This document shows positions 1-8,420 of a stretch of DNA of 64,000 nucleotides, one piece after another. How positions within the stretch are numbered: the stretch's first letter is position 1; every line of letters starts with the position of its first letter. Under the pieces are notes generated by a model, which ran no database searches, was not told the origin of the DNA, and saw nothing but the letters and a program-made list of their open reading frames with translations. The translations under genes were made by a program, and so were the position numbers. Source of the DNA: Saprospiraceae bacterium (lineage in GTDB: Bacteria > Bacteroidota > Bacteroidia > Chitinophagales > Saprospiraceae); NCBI GenBank assembly GCA_016787415.1, contig JAEUUT010000055.1:1-64000 (forward strand), in the 5' to 3' direction.

Positions 1-462
1 ATCGACGCTTCCGATTGGTATATCGACTCTAAAATTGAAGAGGTGTTAAAAAAAGACCCGAAGGCAAACCTCGACGTGTACAAGCAATTTTACATCCAGC
101 ATATTCTGGACAGGATCAACTACTACGATTCCCTGGCGCAAATCCTGTTTAAAAGGGACGTCAAACACACCTTGCTGATTCACCATTCTTTGTTAAATGC
201 CCTTTTTCTGGATGACCTGCTGACGGCCTTGAAAGCCAATAACTGCCAATTGATCGATGCCCGGGAGGCTTACACCGACGCGCTGGGAAACCTTCAACCA
301 CGCGTCCTTCCTTGCGGGGAAAGCATCATCTGGCAATGCGCCAAACTCGATAGCACACTGGCCCCTACCCTGCGCTATCCCGGCGAGGACAGTGAATATG
401 AAGAGAAGCCATTACAGCAAATGATAGAAAAAACAGCCAGGTTGAACAGCGGAAAACACTGA
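1..462 (+). CDS. Polysaccharide deacetylase family protein, C-terminal part (5' end outside window)
   Basis: The frame is open from base 1, so only about 153 C-terminal residues are visible; the GTG at 43 is internal and not a start. The stretch around residues 58-75 (HTLLIHHSLLNALFLDDL) and the following 'QLIDAREAYTD' match what I know of the last strand and helix of NodB-fold polysaccharide deacetylases. Such enzymes remove acetyl groups from chitin-like or cell-surface polysaccharides with a divalent metal. The metal-binding motifs would lie in the missing N-terminal part, so activity cannot be judged. The next gene is convergent, 33 bp after the stop. Confidence 0.7.
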   Translation: MDASDWYIDSKIEEVLKKDPKANLDVYKQFYIQHILDRINYYDSLAQILFKRDVKHTLLIHHSLLNALFLDDLLTALKANNCQLIDAREAYTDALGNLQPRVLPCGESIIWQCAKLDSTLAPTLRYPGEDSEYEEKPLQQMIEKTARLNSGKH

Positions 463-495
463 ATAACCTGGCCGTTATTAATAAACCCCTTCTAC

Positions 496-1728
496 CTATT
501 TCTTCGAAATCCGGTACAACCTCCCCTGGTCAGTAACAGCATACAAGGCGCCGTCTTTGCCCTGTGTAATGTCCCGGAAGCGTTGTTGCTCTTCGGGCAG
601 CAAACGCTCTTCGCCCACCACCTTGTCGTTTTCTATGACCAGCCGAACGATGTGCATGCCGCTCAGGCAGCCTACAAACAGGTTGTTTTTCCATTCTGGC
701 ATCATATCGCCGCTGTAAAACGTCATACCACTGGGCGACACGGAAGGATCCCAATAGTAAACCGGTTGTTCCAGCCCCGCTTTTTGCTGGATGGCGTCTC
801 CCACTTTTTTTCCGCTGTATTCGATGCCGTAGGTGATGGTAGGCCAGCCATAGTTTTTGCCGGCACGGACATGATTGATTTCATCGCCGCCGCGCGGGCC
901 GAATTCGTTGGAATACAATTCGCCCGTCACAGGGTGGAAAGCCAGCCCCTGCACATTGCGGTGACCGTAGGAGTACAGTTCAGGCCGGGCGTCGGCTTGT
1001 TTTTCAAAAGGATTTCCAGCAACAGGTTTGCCGTCGGTAGTGATGTGGATGATTTTTCCCAGGCTGGTCTGGAGGTCTTGCGCTTTCGGGCGGGTAACGA
1101 GGTCGGAGCGTTCGCCGGTGCTGATAAACAGGTTGCCACTTTTATCAAACAGAATACGGCCGCCGTAGTGCAACGTGCCGTTGTGCGCAGGTGTAGCCCG
1201 GTAAATGACCGTAGCACCTTCCATCTTCGTTTCATCCGCCGACAGTTTTCCTTTGGCAACGGAAGTCAGCGTTCCACCTTCCACATTTTCCGAAAAAACC
1301 CAGTACACCATTCGGTTTTGCTGAAAAGCAGGATCGATGGTGATACCCAGCAAGCCGCCCTGTCCCCCGGAATTGACAGGTAACAGGCCGGTAATGGGTT
1401 TGCTCAGTTCGCCATTCATGGTAGCAATGCGTAAGGTTCCATCCTCCCGCTGGGTAATGAGCAAGCGGCCGTCGGGCAGGCTGGTGATGCCCCAGGGATA
1501 CTGAAGGTCTTCTGTCAGCACCTTGACAGCATATGGCGTTTGTGTTTTAATGCCGTTTGCGCGGGTTTGTCCGGCAAATGCGGGTTTGTAATCGGAATTG
1601 GGCGCTTTGGTTTCAACAGATGTCGAGGAAGAAGTGCTACTTCCGTTTGCCTTACCGGCAGAAGTTTGTCCGCAAGAGGTAAACACGGCGATGCCGGAGG
1701 CGAACAGGAAAATTGCAATTTTTTTCAT
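496..1728 (-). CDS. PQQ-dependent sugar dehydrogenase (aldose sugar dehydrogenase / YliI-like), lipoprotein
   Basis: A 410-residue protein with a lipoprotein signal (MKKIAIFLFASGIAVFTSCG, Cys19). After a Ser/Thr-rich linker it has the six-bladed propeller of soluble glucose/sorbosone dehydrogenases: 'LPDGRLLITQREDGTLRI' near residue 85, 'HNGTLHYGGRILFD' near 182, and 'YSYGHRNVQGLAFHP' then 'NEFGPRGGDEIN' near 252-285, which are typical PQQ- and calcium-site segments. The expected role is periplasmic oxidation of aldose sugars with PQQ, passing electrons to the respiratory chain. The true substrate cannot be read from sequence. The gene is divergent from the SDR gene at 1843. Confidence 0.88.
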   Translation of the reverse strand: MKKIAIFLFASGIAVFTSCGQTSAGKANGSSTSSSTSVETKAPNSDYKPAFAGQTRANGIKTQTPYAVKVLTEDLQYPWGITSLPDGRLLITQREDGTLRIATMNGELSKPITGLLPVNSGGQGGLLGITIDPAFQQNRMVYWVFSENVEGGTLTSVAKGKLSADETKMEGATVIYRATPAHNGTLHYGGRILFDKSGNLFISTGERSDLVTRPKAQDLQTSLGKIIHITTDGKPVAGNPFEKQADARPELYSYGHRNVQGLAFHPVTGELYSNEFGPRGGDEINHVRAGKNYGWPTITYGIEYSGKKVGDAIQQKAGLEQPVYYWDPSVSPSGMTFYSGDMMPEWKNNLFVGCLSGMHIVRLVIENDKVVGEERLLPEEQQRFRDITQGKDGALYAVTDQGRLYRISKK

Positions 1729-1842
1729 AGTGTAACAGGGCTTTTGCCTTTTTCATGGCAAACAAACGATGAATGGTTTGGTTTAGCAAGCCTTGAGAAC
1801 AACCTGTAAACCAAATGCCTGTTAAAGCGTTCCATTCGCCTC

Positions 1843-2550
1843 ATGGAGACAGGAAAAACGTATTTACTCATTGGAGGCAGCCACGGCATTGGCCGAGCGC
1901 TCACGCAAAAACTGGCAACCCACGGACACAGGGTCATCGTTTTGAGCCGCACAGCGGCCGATTTACCGACGATACCACTGGTCAGTCACTTCCCCTACGA
2001 TGTTTTGCAGGATACCTTTCCAACAGAGGCGCTACCTGCTGCATTAGACGGGCTGGTTTATTTACCAGGCAGTATCAACTTGCGCGGGTTTGCTTCGATC
2101 AAGCCGGAACAATTTCGGGAAGAAATGGAAATCAACTGCATTGGCGCTGTTCGTTGCATTCAGGCAGCGCTGAAAGCACTAAAACAAGGTGCGGGCAGCA
2201 GTATCGTATTGTTCAGCACGGTCGCAGTGGGCGTTGGTATGCCTTTTCACAGCAGTATTGCAGCGGCCAAAGGCGCGGTGGAAGGCCTCACGCGCGCGCT
2301 GGCAGCAGAGTTCGCGCCAAGCATTCGGGTCAATTGTATTGCACCTTCGTTGACAGATACGCCGCTGGCCGAAAAACTATTGAATACCGAAGAAAAACGC
2401 GAAGCCTCTGCCCAGCGGCACCCGCTCAAACGGGTGGGCTCGGCAGACGAACTGGCAGCCCTGGCGGCGTTTCTGCTTTCTGAAGATGCTGCCTGGATTA
2501 CCGGCCAAATCCTGCACGCCGATGGCGGCATGAGCACACTAAAGTCATGA
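1843..2550 (+). CDS. SDR-family oxidoreductase with a changed catalytic Tyr
   Basis: A 235-residue Rossmann protein. It has the nucleotide-binding GGSHGIG at residues 11-17, Ser125 in 'FSTVAV', and Lys143, so the classical SDR Ser and Lys are present. The Tyr of YxxxK is Ile139 here (SSIAAAK), which would remove the usual acid/base residue. The C-terminal 'HADGGMS' is ordinary for SDRs. The start is the ATG at 1843; longer reading in the overlapping frame is a shadow. The stop overlaps the ATG of the DUF2256 gene (ATGA), so the three genes 1843-2994 form a tight operon. Related SDRs with this variant motif exist in my memory, so it may be a real subfamily. Confidence 0.88.
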   Translation: METGKTYLLIGGSHGIGRALTQKLATHGHRVIVLSRTAADLPTIPLVSHFPYDVLQDTFPTEALPAALDGLVYLPGSINLRGFASIKPEQFREEMEINCIGAVRCIQAALKALKQGAGSSIVLFSTVAVGVGMPFHSSIAAAKGAVEGLTRALAAEFAPSIRVNCIAPSLTDTPLAEKLLNTEEKREASAQRHPLKRVGSADELAALAAFLLSEDAAWITGQILHADGGMSTLKS

Positions 2551-2705
2551 AAAACGTAAAAAAGCAACATTTGCCTGAGAAGATATGCGTTGCCTGCGGC
2601 CGTCCGTTCGTGTGGCGGAAAAAGTGGGAGCGCGTATGGGAATCTGTCAAATATTGCAGCGACCGTTGCCGGAAAGAAAAACACACTGCCCATGCCAACC
2701 CGTAA
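2547..2705 (+). CDS. DUF2256 small zinc-ribbon-like protein
   Basis: A 52-residue gene too short for many gene callers. It has the pattern CxxC at residues 14-17 ([10 protein letters not shown]), then RKKWERVW, then YCSDRC at 37-42: four cysteines suited to binding one zinc ion. Length and motif order match the DUF2256 family. The ATG overlaps the SDR stop codon by 4 bases, and the end overlaps the start of the next gene by 14 bases, so translation is probably coupled. The molecular role is unknown. As I remember, DUF2256 genes often stand beside photolyase/cryptochrome-like genes; none is visible here. Confidence 0.85.
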   Translation: MKNVKKQHLPEKICVACGRPFVWRKKWERVWESVKYCSDRCRKEKHTAHANP

Positions 2706-2994
2706 AGTTGCCGAACTCAAATCGCTGCTGACACCCGAAGACGTCGACCGCATCATTCAAATGGCCTGGGAAGACCGGACACCTTTTGACGCTATCCGGA
2801 TGCAATTCGGTCTGTCGGAAGCCGAAGTCATTGCCCTGATGAAAGCCGAAATGCGGCTACAGAACTGGAAAAAATGGCGCGCCCGCGTGCAGGGCCGCGC
2901 CACCAAACACGCTGCCCTGCGCGATGACGAGGTGCTGCGTTTTAAAAGCAGGATGCAGAAAACGATTACGTTGAATCGGATTTCCAAAAGGTGA
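2692..2994 (+). CDS. TIGR03643-family protein
   Basis: A 100-residue protein starting at the ATG 2692, inside the end of the DUF2256 gene; an upstream in-frame ORF from 2590 is a shadow of that gene. The core '[19 protein letters not shown]' followed by '[13 protein letters not shown]' and '[15 protein letters not shown]' is the hallmark of TIGR03643, and the middle looks like a helix-turn-helix. The function is not known. The conserved linkage SDR - DUF2256 - TIGR03643 suggests one pathway, possibly connected to flavin/photolyase-type proteins elsewhere (family memory, not shown here). It is convergent with the lipoprotein gene ending at 3002. Confidence 0.85.
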   Translation: MPTRKVAELKSLLTPEDVDRIIQMAWEDRTPFDAIRMQFGLSEAEVIALMKAEMRLQNWKKWRARVQGRATKHAALRDDEVLRFKSRMQKTITLNRISKR

Positions 2995-3001
2995 CCCTGC
3001 C

Positions 3002-4303
3002 CTACTTCTCAAACTCCACAATATATTCCGAGCAGTATTTCCCCATATCCGAATATTTAAAAAACAGTCGGGCGCGCTTCCCCAGCCGCAACGAGGTATG
3101 TTTTTCCGCAATATCTTCCGGCGTATTCATCGGTTGCAAGGAAGGGTACCACATCACGTGTCCGGGTTTGTCGACCAGCAATTGCGGTGTAGTCCAGTCC
3201 TGTGAGTTGTTTCCTGCACCCAGGTCGGCATGCGGGTTGAACGAAATAAACATCTTGCTGCCTACCCACGACTTGCCCGTCACGTGGCCCATGAGCATCA
3301 CCCAGCAATTCAGGTATGTATTCCAACTGACAGACGGCCCCCAGTGAAAGCCGCCAGTGGGCGACGAGGCCGGGCCGCCGCCGTTATTCATCGGAATCTG
3401 AAGCGAGGCAACGGGTTTGCCCACACCGTCCCAGGGCGCATTAAATCCCGCGCCATCCCAGCGTTTGGCTTTCCCCTGCGGGTTGTCGAGGTCGTTCAGG
3501 GCGATTCGAGCCATGCTAATGCACTGGCCGCTCCATTCGACAGCCGGGTCGTAATGCGCCGAATCATACACGCCTGGATAGCCATATTCCCCGTAAAACA
3601 GGTACAGGTAATCGCCCACTGCCACCGCAGAAGGGTCGCCCACGCCACCGGCAAATGTTTTGGACGTGTTGTGCGGTTTGAGGATCATGCGCGGCTGTTT
3701 GTCTTCCAGAAACAGCCCTTTGTTCTCCCAGGACCAGCCGCCATTGGTCGATTTCATGATGCCGATGCGGCAAACGGCGGCGGGCGTAATGCGGTCGGTC
3801 AGGCCAAGCGGCCAGTTATTATCGATGTATCCTTCGCCGGTAGCGGGGTCGTAGGGCAGGGTTTCAGGATAGTTTTCATTGTGATACACGGCATACAGGG
3901 TACGGCCGCTGGCATCGCGGGCATCCTGATACACCGTTTCGAACCAGACAGCGCCATGTAGGCCGGGCGTACCGACAGGCGTATTGACCGGGAGCCTTGG
4001 TGCAATGTAATCCTTTGCGGGTGTGCCGAACACCTCATCGGCATGGCGGCCGCTGGCAAATTTCAGGTCGTGCGCAGCGCCCCATACCGGGTCTTCGCCG
4101 TATTTACCGGGGAAAATGCGGAGCGTATCGCCTATCCACACCTCGGCCATGTTGCAGTCGACAAAATTGTTGAAACGGAAGGTATCCGTTTGAATCAATT
4201 TGAATTGGGGGGGTGAAAAGGCGCCGGAGGACGGTTGTTGTGTTTGCTGGCAGGAGAGCCAGAAGGCACAAGTGAGCAGGGACAGGAGGGCAAGGTGTTT
4301 CAT
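3002..4303 (-). CDS. Lipoprotein with sialidase/GH43-like beta-propeller (DUF4185-like)
   Basis: I choose the internal Met giving MKHLALLSLLTCAFWLSCQQ, a lipoprotein signal with Cys18; the ORF extends 15 codons further upstream. The mature 415 residues contain repeated propeller-like elements: 'NNWPLGLTDRI', 'IMKSTNGGWSWENKG' (an Asp-box-like SxxGxxW turn), 'GGVGDPSAVAVGDYLYLFYG', and 'GPSVSWNTYLNCWVMLMGH'. This is the look of five-bladed glycosidase-like proteins that read 'bill-like' substrates outside the cell. No catalytic triad can be assigned. It lies 72 bp downstream of the kelch-like T9SS gene on the same strand. Confidence 0.6.
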   Translation of the reverse strand: MKHLALLSLLTCAFWLSCQQTQQPSSGAFSPPQFKLIQTDTFRFNNFVDCNMAEVWIGDTLRIFPGKYGEDPVWGAAHDLKFASGRHADEVFGTPAKDYIAPRLPVNTPVGTPGLHGAVWFETVYQDARDASGRTLYAVYHNENYPETLPYDPATGEGYIDNNWPLGLTDRITPAAVCRIGIMKSTNGGWSWENKGLFLEDKQPRMILKPHNTSKTFAGGVGDPSAVAVGDYLYLFYGEYGYPGVYDSAHYDPAVEWSGQCISMARIALNDLDNPQGKAKRWDGAGFNAPWDGVGKPVASLQIPMNNGGGPASSPTGGFHWGPSVSWNTYLNCWVMLMGHVTGKSWVGSKMFISFNPHADLGAGNNSQDWTTPQLLVDKPGHVMWYPSLQPMNTPEDIAEKHTSLRLGKRARLFFKYSDMGKYCSEYIVEFEK

Positions 4304-4375
4304 ATACAAGGCATATAATTGTGCTTGCAATAATAACATTCTTCCCACTTATCCTGCTCACTTGTATTTTTCCGG

Positions 4376-5989
4376 TTAATCCTGGACAAGGGTTTTGACA
4401 ACGGCTTTTTTAGTGCCGGATTCCAGCGTAACCAGGTATATTTTGCCGGTGCGGAGAGATGGAAGTTTGCGGGTTACAATATTTTCACCCACCATCAGAT
4501 TCTTTAATTCCTCGCTGTGAACAAGCCTTCCTTGCTCATCCGTAATCGTCAGTCGGTTGGTAGTTACACTGTCGAGCGTAAATTTTATACCGAAAATGCC
4601 ATTGTTGGGATTGGGGAAAACCATCATGCGAAGGTGTCCCAGGCTTTGTGTATTCAGTTCATGTACAGCAGACACAGTGTTTTTCACAACATACACTTTA
4701 AAAATCTGACTGCTGGCAACACTTTCCGTACCCGTATTGATCCAAAATATATTGGCAGCCGTACTGGCAATACCGCCATAGATGTATCCGGCTAATGTGG
4801 TATCTGTCGGGAATGCATCCAGTTTCATGACTCCATTGGCATATACAGGCAAGTTTTCCAACGGAATAAATTCAGAACTGGCGCCCAGCAAATCGGGCAT
4901 TTCAACCGGTAATTTATACTCTGCCATTACCCCTTCGGCATTGCGGGTTACTCGGGCGATGGTTCTGACGAATGGTACATTGTTATCTTGCACCATCGTG
5001 CCAAGGCTGTCGTAAAACTGGGCGATACCTCCAAAAAAGACAGTGTGCATTTCATTGGCACTTACAGAATACAAAGGCAGGAATGCGCAATGATAATGGT
5101 TGTAATACTGTGAAAATGAATTATTTACAGCATAACCACTGCTGTCGATATTGACACAATTGAGGTAAGGTAAATCCACCGTTTTCTGGAACACACCTGA
5201 AAATGCAGTGATACCCTCTTGCCCATCCGGCATAATCTGGGGTACCACATTGTAATCGCGCCGGTGTAGTTGTTCGGTGTCTGTTATGGACGGAAGATGA
5301 ACAATAGTTATGCTTGTACCGTCGTCGTCCATACTGAATTTTCTGATCTGATCGGTATATTCCTGCACAAATCCCGGGCCATGAGCAGGCCCCATCGGGT
5401 TGTAACGTCCCATAAACCGCTGTCCACCCACCAGATAATAGGTGTTGTTAATTTTGGACAAGTGCCCGCCGGTGATCGCAAACTGTGCGTCCGTTATTTG
5501 CCTGAAATAAGAAGTCAAAGAGGTGCCTTGTATCACGGCATTAATGACCTCCGGGACATGTACAGCGGTCATTTTATCGTACGTGACATGATCGCCTGCC
5601 ATATTGCTGTAGCCATAACCGCCTACAACGTACAGGTATTCACCATTTTGAATAAACTCCATATTAGTGGAACTCAATTGTTCACGAACGGAAGCAGGTA
5701 AGGAGGTCAGTGGGGCCGACCATTTCTGGTGACTGACGGGGTCGATCACAATGATCTGGTTGTTGTGTCCGGCAATATCGAAGGTAGCAAATGGTTGTCG
5801 GCGATGCAGCCCGTCGAGCCGCCCGCCCAGAATCAGCCATTTGCCCTGGTGTTGTCCGAATGCATAGGCCTGCAAACCGCCCACACCGGGTATTTCCAGC
5901 GGCTCGAGGTAAATTTGAAAAGGTGTGCTTTGAGCAGATACATTCAAGGCGAGGCTGACATAGAACAGCAATAATGAAAAGAATTTCAT
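4376..5989 (-). CDS. Kelch-like secreted protein with T9SS type A sorting domain
   Basis: The start giving MKFFSLLLFYVSLALNVSAQ is a clean signal peptide; the ORF is open 12 codons more. The body has kelch-type elements with paired glycines ('YLYVVGGYGYSN', 'YYLVGGQRFMGR', 'VFFGGIAQFYDS', 'YIYGGIAS'). The last ~75 residues ('MMVFPNPNNGIFGIKF', then 'KIYLVTLESG' and 'VVKTLVQD') are a type A C-terminal domain, which directs export through the outer membrane by T9SS and surface attachment. The biological target is unknown. Confidence 0.82.
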   Translation of the reverse strand: MKFFSLLLFYVSLALNVSAQSTPFQIYLEPLEIPGVGGLQAYAFGQHQGKWLILGGRLDGLHRRQPFATFDIAGHNNQIIVIDPVSHQKWSAPLTSLPASVREQLSSTNMEFIQNGEYLYVVGGYGYSNMAGDHVTYDKMTAVHVPEVINAVIQGTSLTSYFRQITDAQFAITGGHLSKINNTYYLVGGQRFMGRYNPMGPAHGPGFVQEYTDQIRKFSMDDDGTSITIVHLPSITDTEQLHRRDYNVVPQIMPDGQEGITAFSGVFQKTVDLPYLNCVNIDSSGYAVNNSFSQYYNHYHCAFLPLYSVSANEMHTVFFGGIAQFYDSLGTMVQDNNVPFVRTIARVTRNAEGVMAEYKLPVEMPDLLGASSEFIPLENLPVYANGVMKLDAFPTDTTLAGYIYGGIASTAANIFWINTGTESVASSQIFKVYVVKNTVSAVHELNTQSLGHLRMMVFPNPNNGIFGIKFTLDSVTTNRLTITDEQGRLVHSEELKNLMVGENIVTRKLPSLRTGKIYLVTLESGTKKAVVKTLVQD

Positions 5990-6095
5990 AGTGATCCGGA
6001 GGCATTTGTTATTGTCTCCAGCCACAAAGTTCCCGATTGTTGCTACTCTTGAATGGTGACTAATATCACTGAATGAAGCAGAAAAATATCGAATG

Positions 6096-7739
6096 TTAAT
6101 GGTACATCCGCATCAATTGCCATAGCATTTGTACAAACACAATTTTACCAATCAGCAACAGCGGATACACGAGCGCATAACCATAGGTCGGGATTTTATT
6201 TCCCGCCTGGTTGTTGGCAAAATCCAGGTTGGCGGGGTGGTGGCTGATCATGCCGGTGAGCAAAGAGTACGGGATGTGCAGGAGTTTGTAACCTGCCCAC
6301 AGGATTAGTACGCTGCCAGTGAGGGCCACAATGGCGGATGAAAGGAACATCAGTGGGCCTACGGGACTAAGCATGGTCGACAAAAATGCTGCACCGGAAT
6401 TGATGCCGATAGCCGCCAGCATCAGGATCAGTCCTATTTGACGCAGGGTCAAGTTGGCGGAATAAGGCAACGTCCAGAGAATAGGCCCCGAACGACGGAT
6501 ATACGAAAGCGCCAGCCCTGCCACCAGCGGCCCACCGGCAAAGCCGAGGCTGAAAATGATACCGCCCGGCAAGGCCATTTTGATAGAGCCGATCAGGATA
6601 CCCAGGCCCATGCCCAGCCCGAAAGAAAGCAGGTCGATGTGGCTGAGGTCTTCATAGGAATCGCCAAAGATTTTTTCAAGGTCTTTCATGTCTTCCTCCC
6701 TTGCCAGCACCCGAATGCGGTCGCCGAGTTCGAGCACCGTATCGGCGCCCACGATCATATCCGTGTCGCCGTGGCGAATGCGGGTAAGCACCACGGGGTA
6801 GGATTCGGCGAGGTTGAGGTTGGCAATGGTTTTTCCTGCTACCTTAGGATTGGAAACAAACATACGCCGCATGGAAAATATCGTGTGGTGGCCGGTCAGG
6901 TCTTCTTCGGCTTCTTCGCCCAAAAAAGCGCAAACACGTTTTACTTCTTCGGAATGGCCGGTGACAGCCACCAGATCGCCTGCCTGAAAAACCGTTTCCC
7001 AATGACAAAGCGAATAGGATTCGCCATGCCGCAAACGCCCGAAAACAACCTGCCAGTGTTGCTCTTTTTTCAGTTCCCTCAGAGTAATTCCGGTGGCGGA
7101 AACATTGCTTATCCGACAGGTTTGGTGTATGATGGGCTGGCCGGTTGGAAATTCCTGGCTCAATGCGGCGGCTTCCGCCGTGTAATCCACCCGAAGCAGC
7201 CGGCGCATCAAGGCCATCCCAATCATAAGCCCCAACACACCCATCGGATAGGAAATGGAATATCCTACTACGGCATTGTTCGACATCACATTGCCAGCAG
7301 AAGCATCCGGAGCAGCCTGAATGGCATCCAGCAGCCCGGCCAGGGCAGGTGTATTGGTAGTGATACCCGCCAGCATACCCGCCGCTGCCGAAGCATCGAA
7401 ACCGAAAGCAAACGACAGGGCGCCAATGAGCACCGACAACAAACTCAGCACCAGCACGGCCAGCAGCAGATTGGACGCGCCCCGGTCTTTAAAAGAACGG
7501 AAAAATGCAGGCCCCGAACTCAATCCGATGCTGTACACAAAAATGGCGAGCCCCAGCAGTTTGATTTCATCCGGAATATGCAGGCCCGGGTTCACAGCGC
7601 CAATGGCCAGGCCTACAAACAAAATGGCGGCCACTCCGAGGCTGTTGCCACGCCATTTGAAATTGCCGATGAAAGAGCCGATGGCCGCAGCCAGAAATAA
7701 ATACAGGAGCGCTTCTTCTGTGGTAGGGGTATGTTGCAT
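6096..7739 (-). CDS. AspT/YidE-type transporter with RCK_C domains
   Basis: A 547-residue membrane protein with the aspartate:alanine exchanger family layout: five or six hydrophobic helices (roughly residues 10-180), a cytoplasmic middle with two TrkA-C/RCK_C-like modules ('QVVFGRLRHGESY...GDLVAVTG' near 235-260 and 'VVLTRIRHGDTDMIVGADTVLELGDRIRV' split around 320-345), then a second membrane half starting at 'LLSFGLGMGLGILIGSI'. I prefer the Met before QHTPTTEE; ten more codons are open upstream. Family members exchange dicarboxylic amino acids or are of unknown specificity. It stands alone, with divergent neighbours. Confidence 0.85.
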   Translation of the reverse strand: MQHTPTTEEALLYLFLAAAIGSFIGNFKWRGNSLGVAAILFVGLAIGAVNPGLHIPDEIKLLGLAIFVYSIGLSSGPAFFRSFKDRGASNLLLAVLVLSLLSVLIGALSFAFGFDASAAAGMLAGITTNTPALAGLLDAIQAAPDASAGNVMSNNAVVGYSISYPMGVLGLMIGMALMRRLLRVDYTAEAAALSQEFPTGQPIIHQTCRISNVSATGITLRELKKEQHWQVVFGRLRHGESYSLCHWETVFQAGDLVAVTGHSEEVKRVCAFLGEEAEEDLTGHHTIFSMRRMFVSNPKVAGKTIANLNLAESYPVVLTRIRHGDTDMIVGADTVLELGDRIRVLAREEDMKDLEKIFGDSYEDLSHIDLLSFGLGMGLGILIGSIKMALPGGIIFSLGFAGGPLVAGLALSYIRRSGPILWTLPYSANLTLRQIGLILMLAAIGINSGAAFLSTMLSPVGPLMFLSSAIVALTGSVLILWAGYKLLHIPYSLLTGMISHHPANLDFANNQAGNKIPTYGYALVYPLLLIGKIVFVQMLWQLMRMYH

Positions 7740-7859
7740 GGCAGCAGTGCAGTTTGATTCGTGGCCCAAACTTACATAGGGATGGTAATTAATGAAGGTG
7801 ATTTAGTCCGCAATTTGCAGTGACAACAATTGCTCAGTGAAAATTTTAATCAATGGCTA

Positions 7860-7867
7860 TAACTTTG
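7860..7867 (+). promoter_or_regulatory. Bacteroidota -7 element (TAACTTTG)
   Basis: TAACTTTG fits TAnnTTTG and ends 19 bases before the ATG at 7887. I see no -33 TTTG at the usual spacing (nearest TTG is about 27 bases upstream), so this is a weak call. Confidence 0.35.
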
Positions 7868-7886
7868 CATATATCACTCTTTATAT

Positions 7887-8420
7887 ATGAAAAAGCCTGA
7901 ACGATGGATTCTTCTGTTTTTTACAGTGTTATGGGTATTGGGCGGGTTATTTTCCTGCCATCCAGGCAAAAAAGGTCAGGCCTCAACGACTCCGCCACCA
8001 CCGCAAACGGTCATATTGCACAGCGACACCACGCAAGCCAAAATCAAGCTACTGGTATTTGAACTTTCACGAGATAGTTTGTCGCCCGCAGGTGAACGTT
8101 GCACGTTTATGCATTCCCAGATGGCTCCCGGACGTTTGAAAAATCCTGTAGGTTCGCCTGGATTTGTACAACCGGGAGACTTGATTTGCCATTTTTACAA
8201 CCGTCAGGGAAAAATAATCCAAACATCGATTGAGGAAGACCCGCTTACCACGCCTGTCGAGGCTTTTGAAGAAAATGGTGTCATGAATCGACATGACCTG
8301 AACAAAAACAGCGCAGCATTAACCTTGCGGGTTCAACACAGCCCGGATATACACCAACTTCTTATCGGCAAAGTCATGCCCGACAAGTCTGTAATTACCC
8401 TTTTTGAATTAAAACTATGA
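7887..8420 (+). CDS. Lipoprotein of unknown function
   Basis: A 177-residue protein with an N-terminal hydrophobic segment ending in a lipobox-like 'GLFSCHPG' (Cys24). After a proline-rich linker (STTPPPPQTV) the body is all-beta in look, with 'KIKLLVFELSRDSL', 'PGDLICHFYNRQGKIIQTS' and 'LTLRVQHSPDIHQLLIGKV'. I do not recognise a family. Its stop overlaps the ATG of the M64 peptidase gene (ATGA), so the two are co-translated and may act together at the cell surface. Confidence 0.75.
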   Translation: MKKPERWILLFFTVLWVLGGLFSCHPGKKGQASTTPPPPQTVILHSDTTQAKIKLLVFELSRDSLSPAGERCTFMHSQMAPGRLKNPVGSPGFVQPGDLICHFYNRQGKIIQTSIEEDPLTTPVEAFEENGVMNRHDLNKNSAALTLRVQHSPDIHQLLIGKVMPDKSVITLFELKL

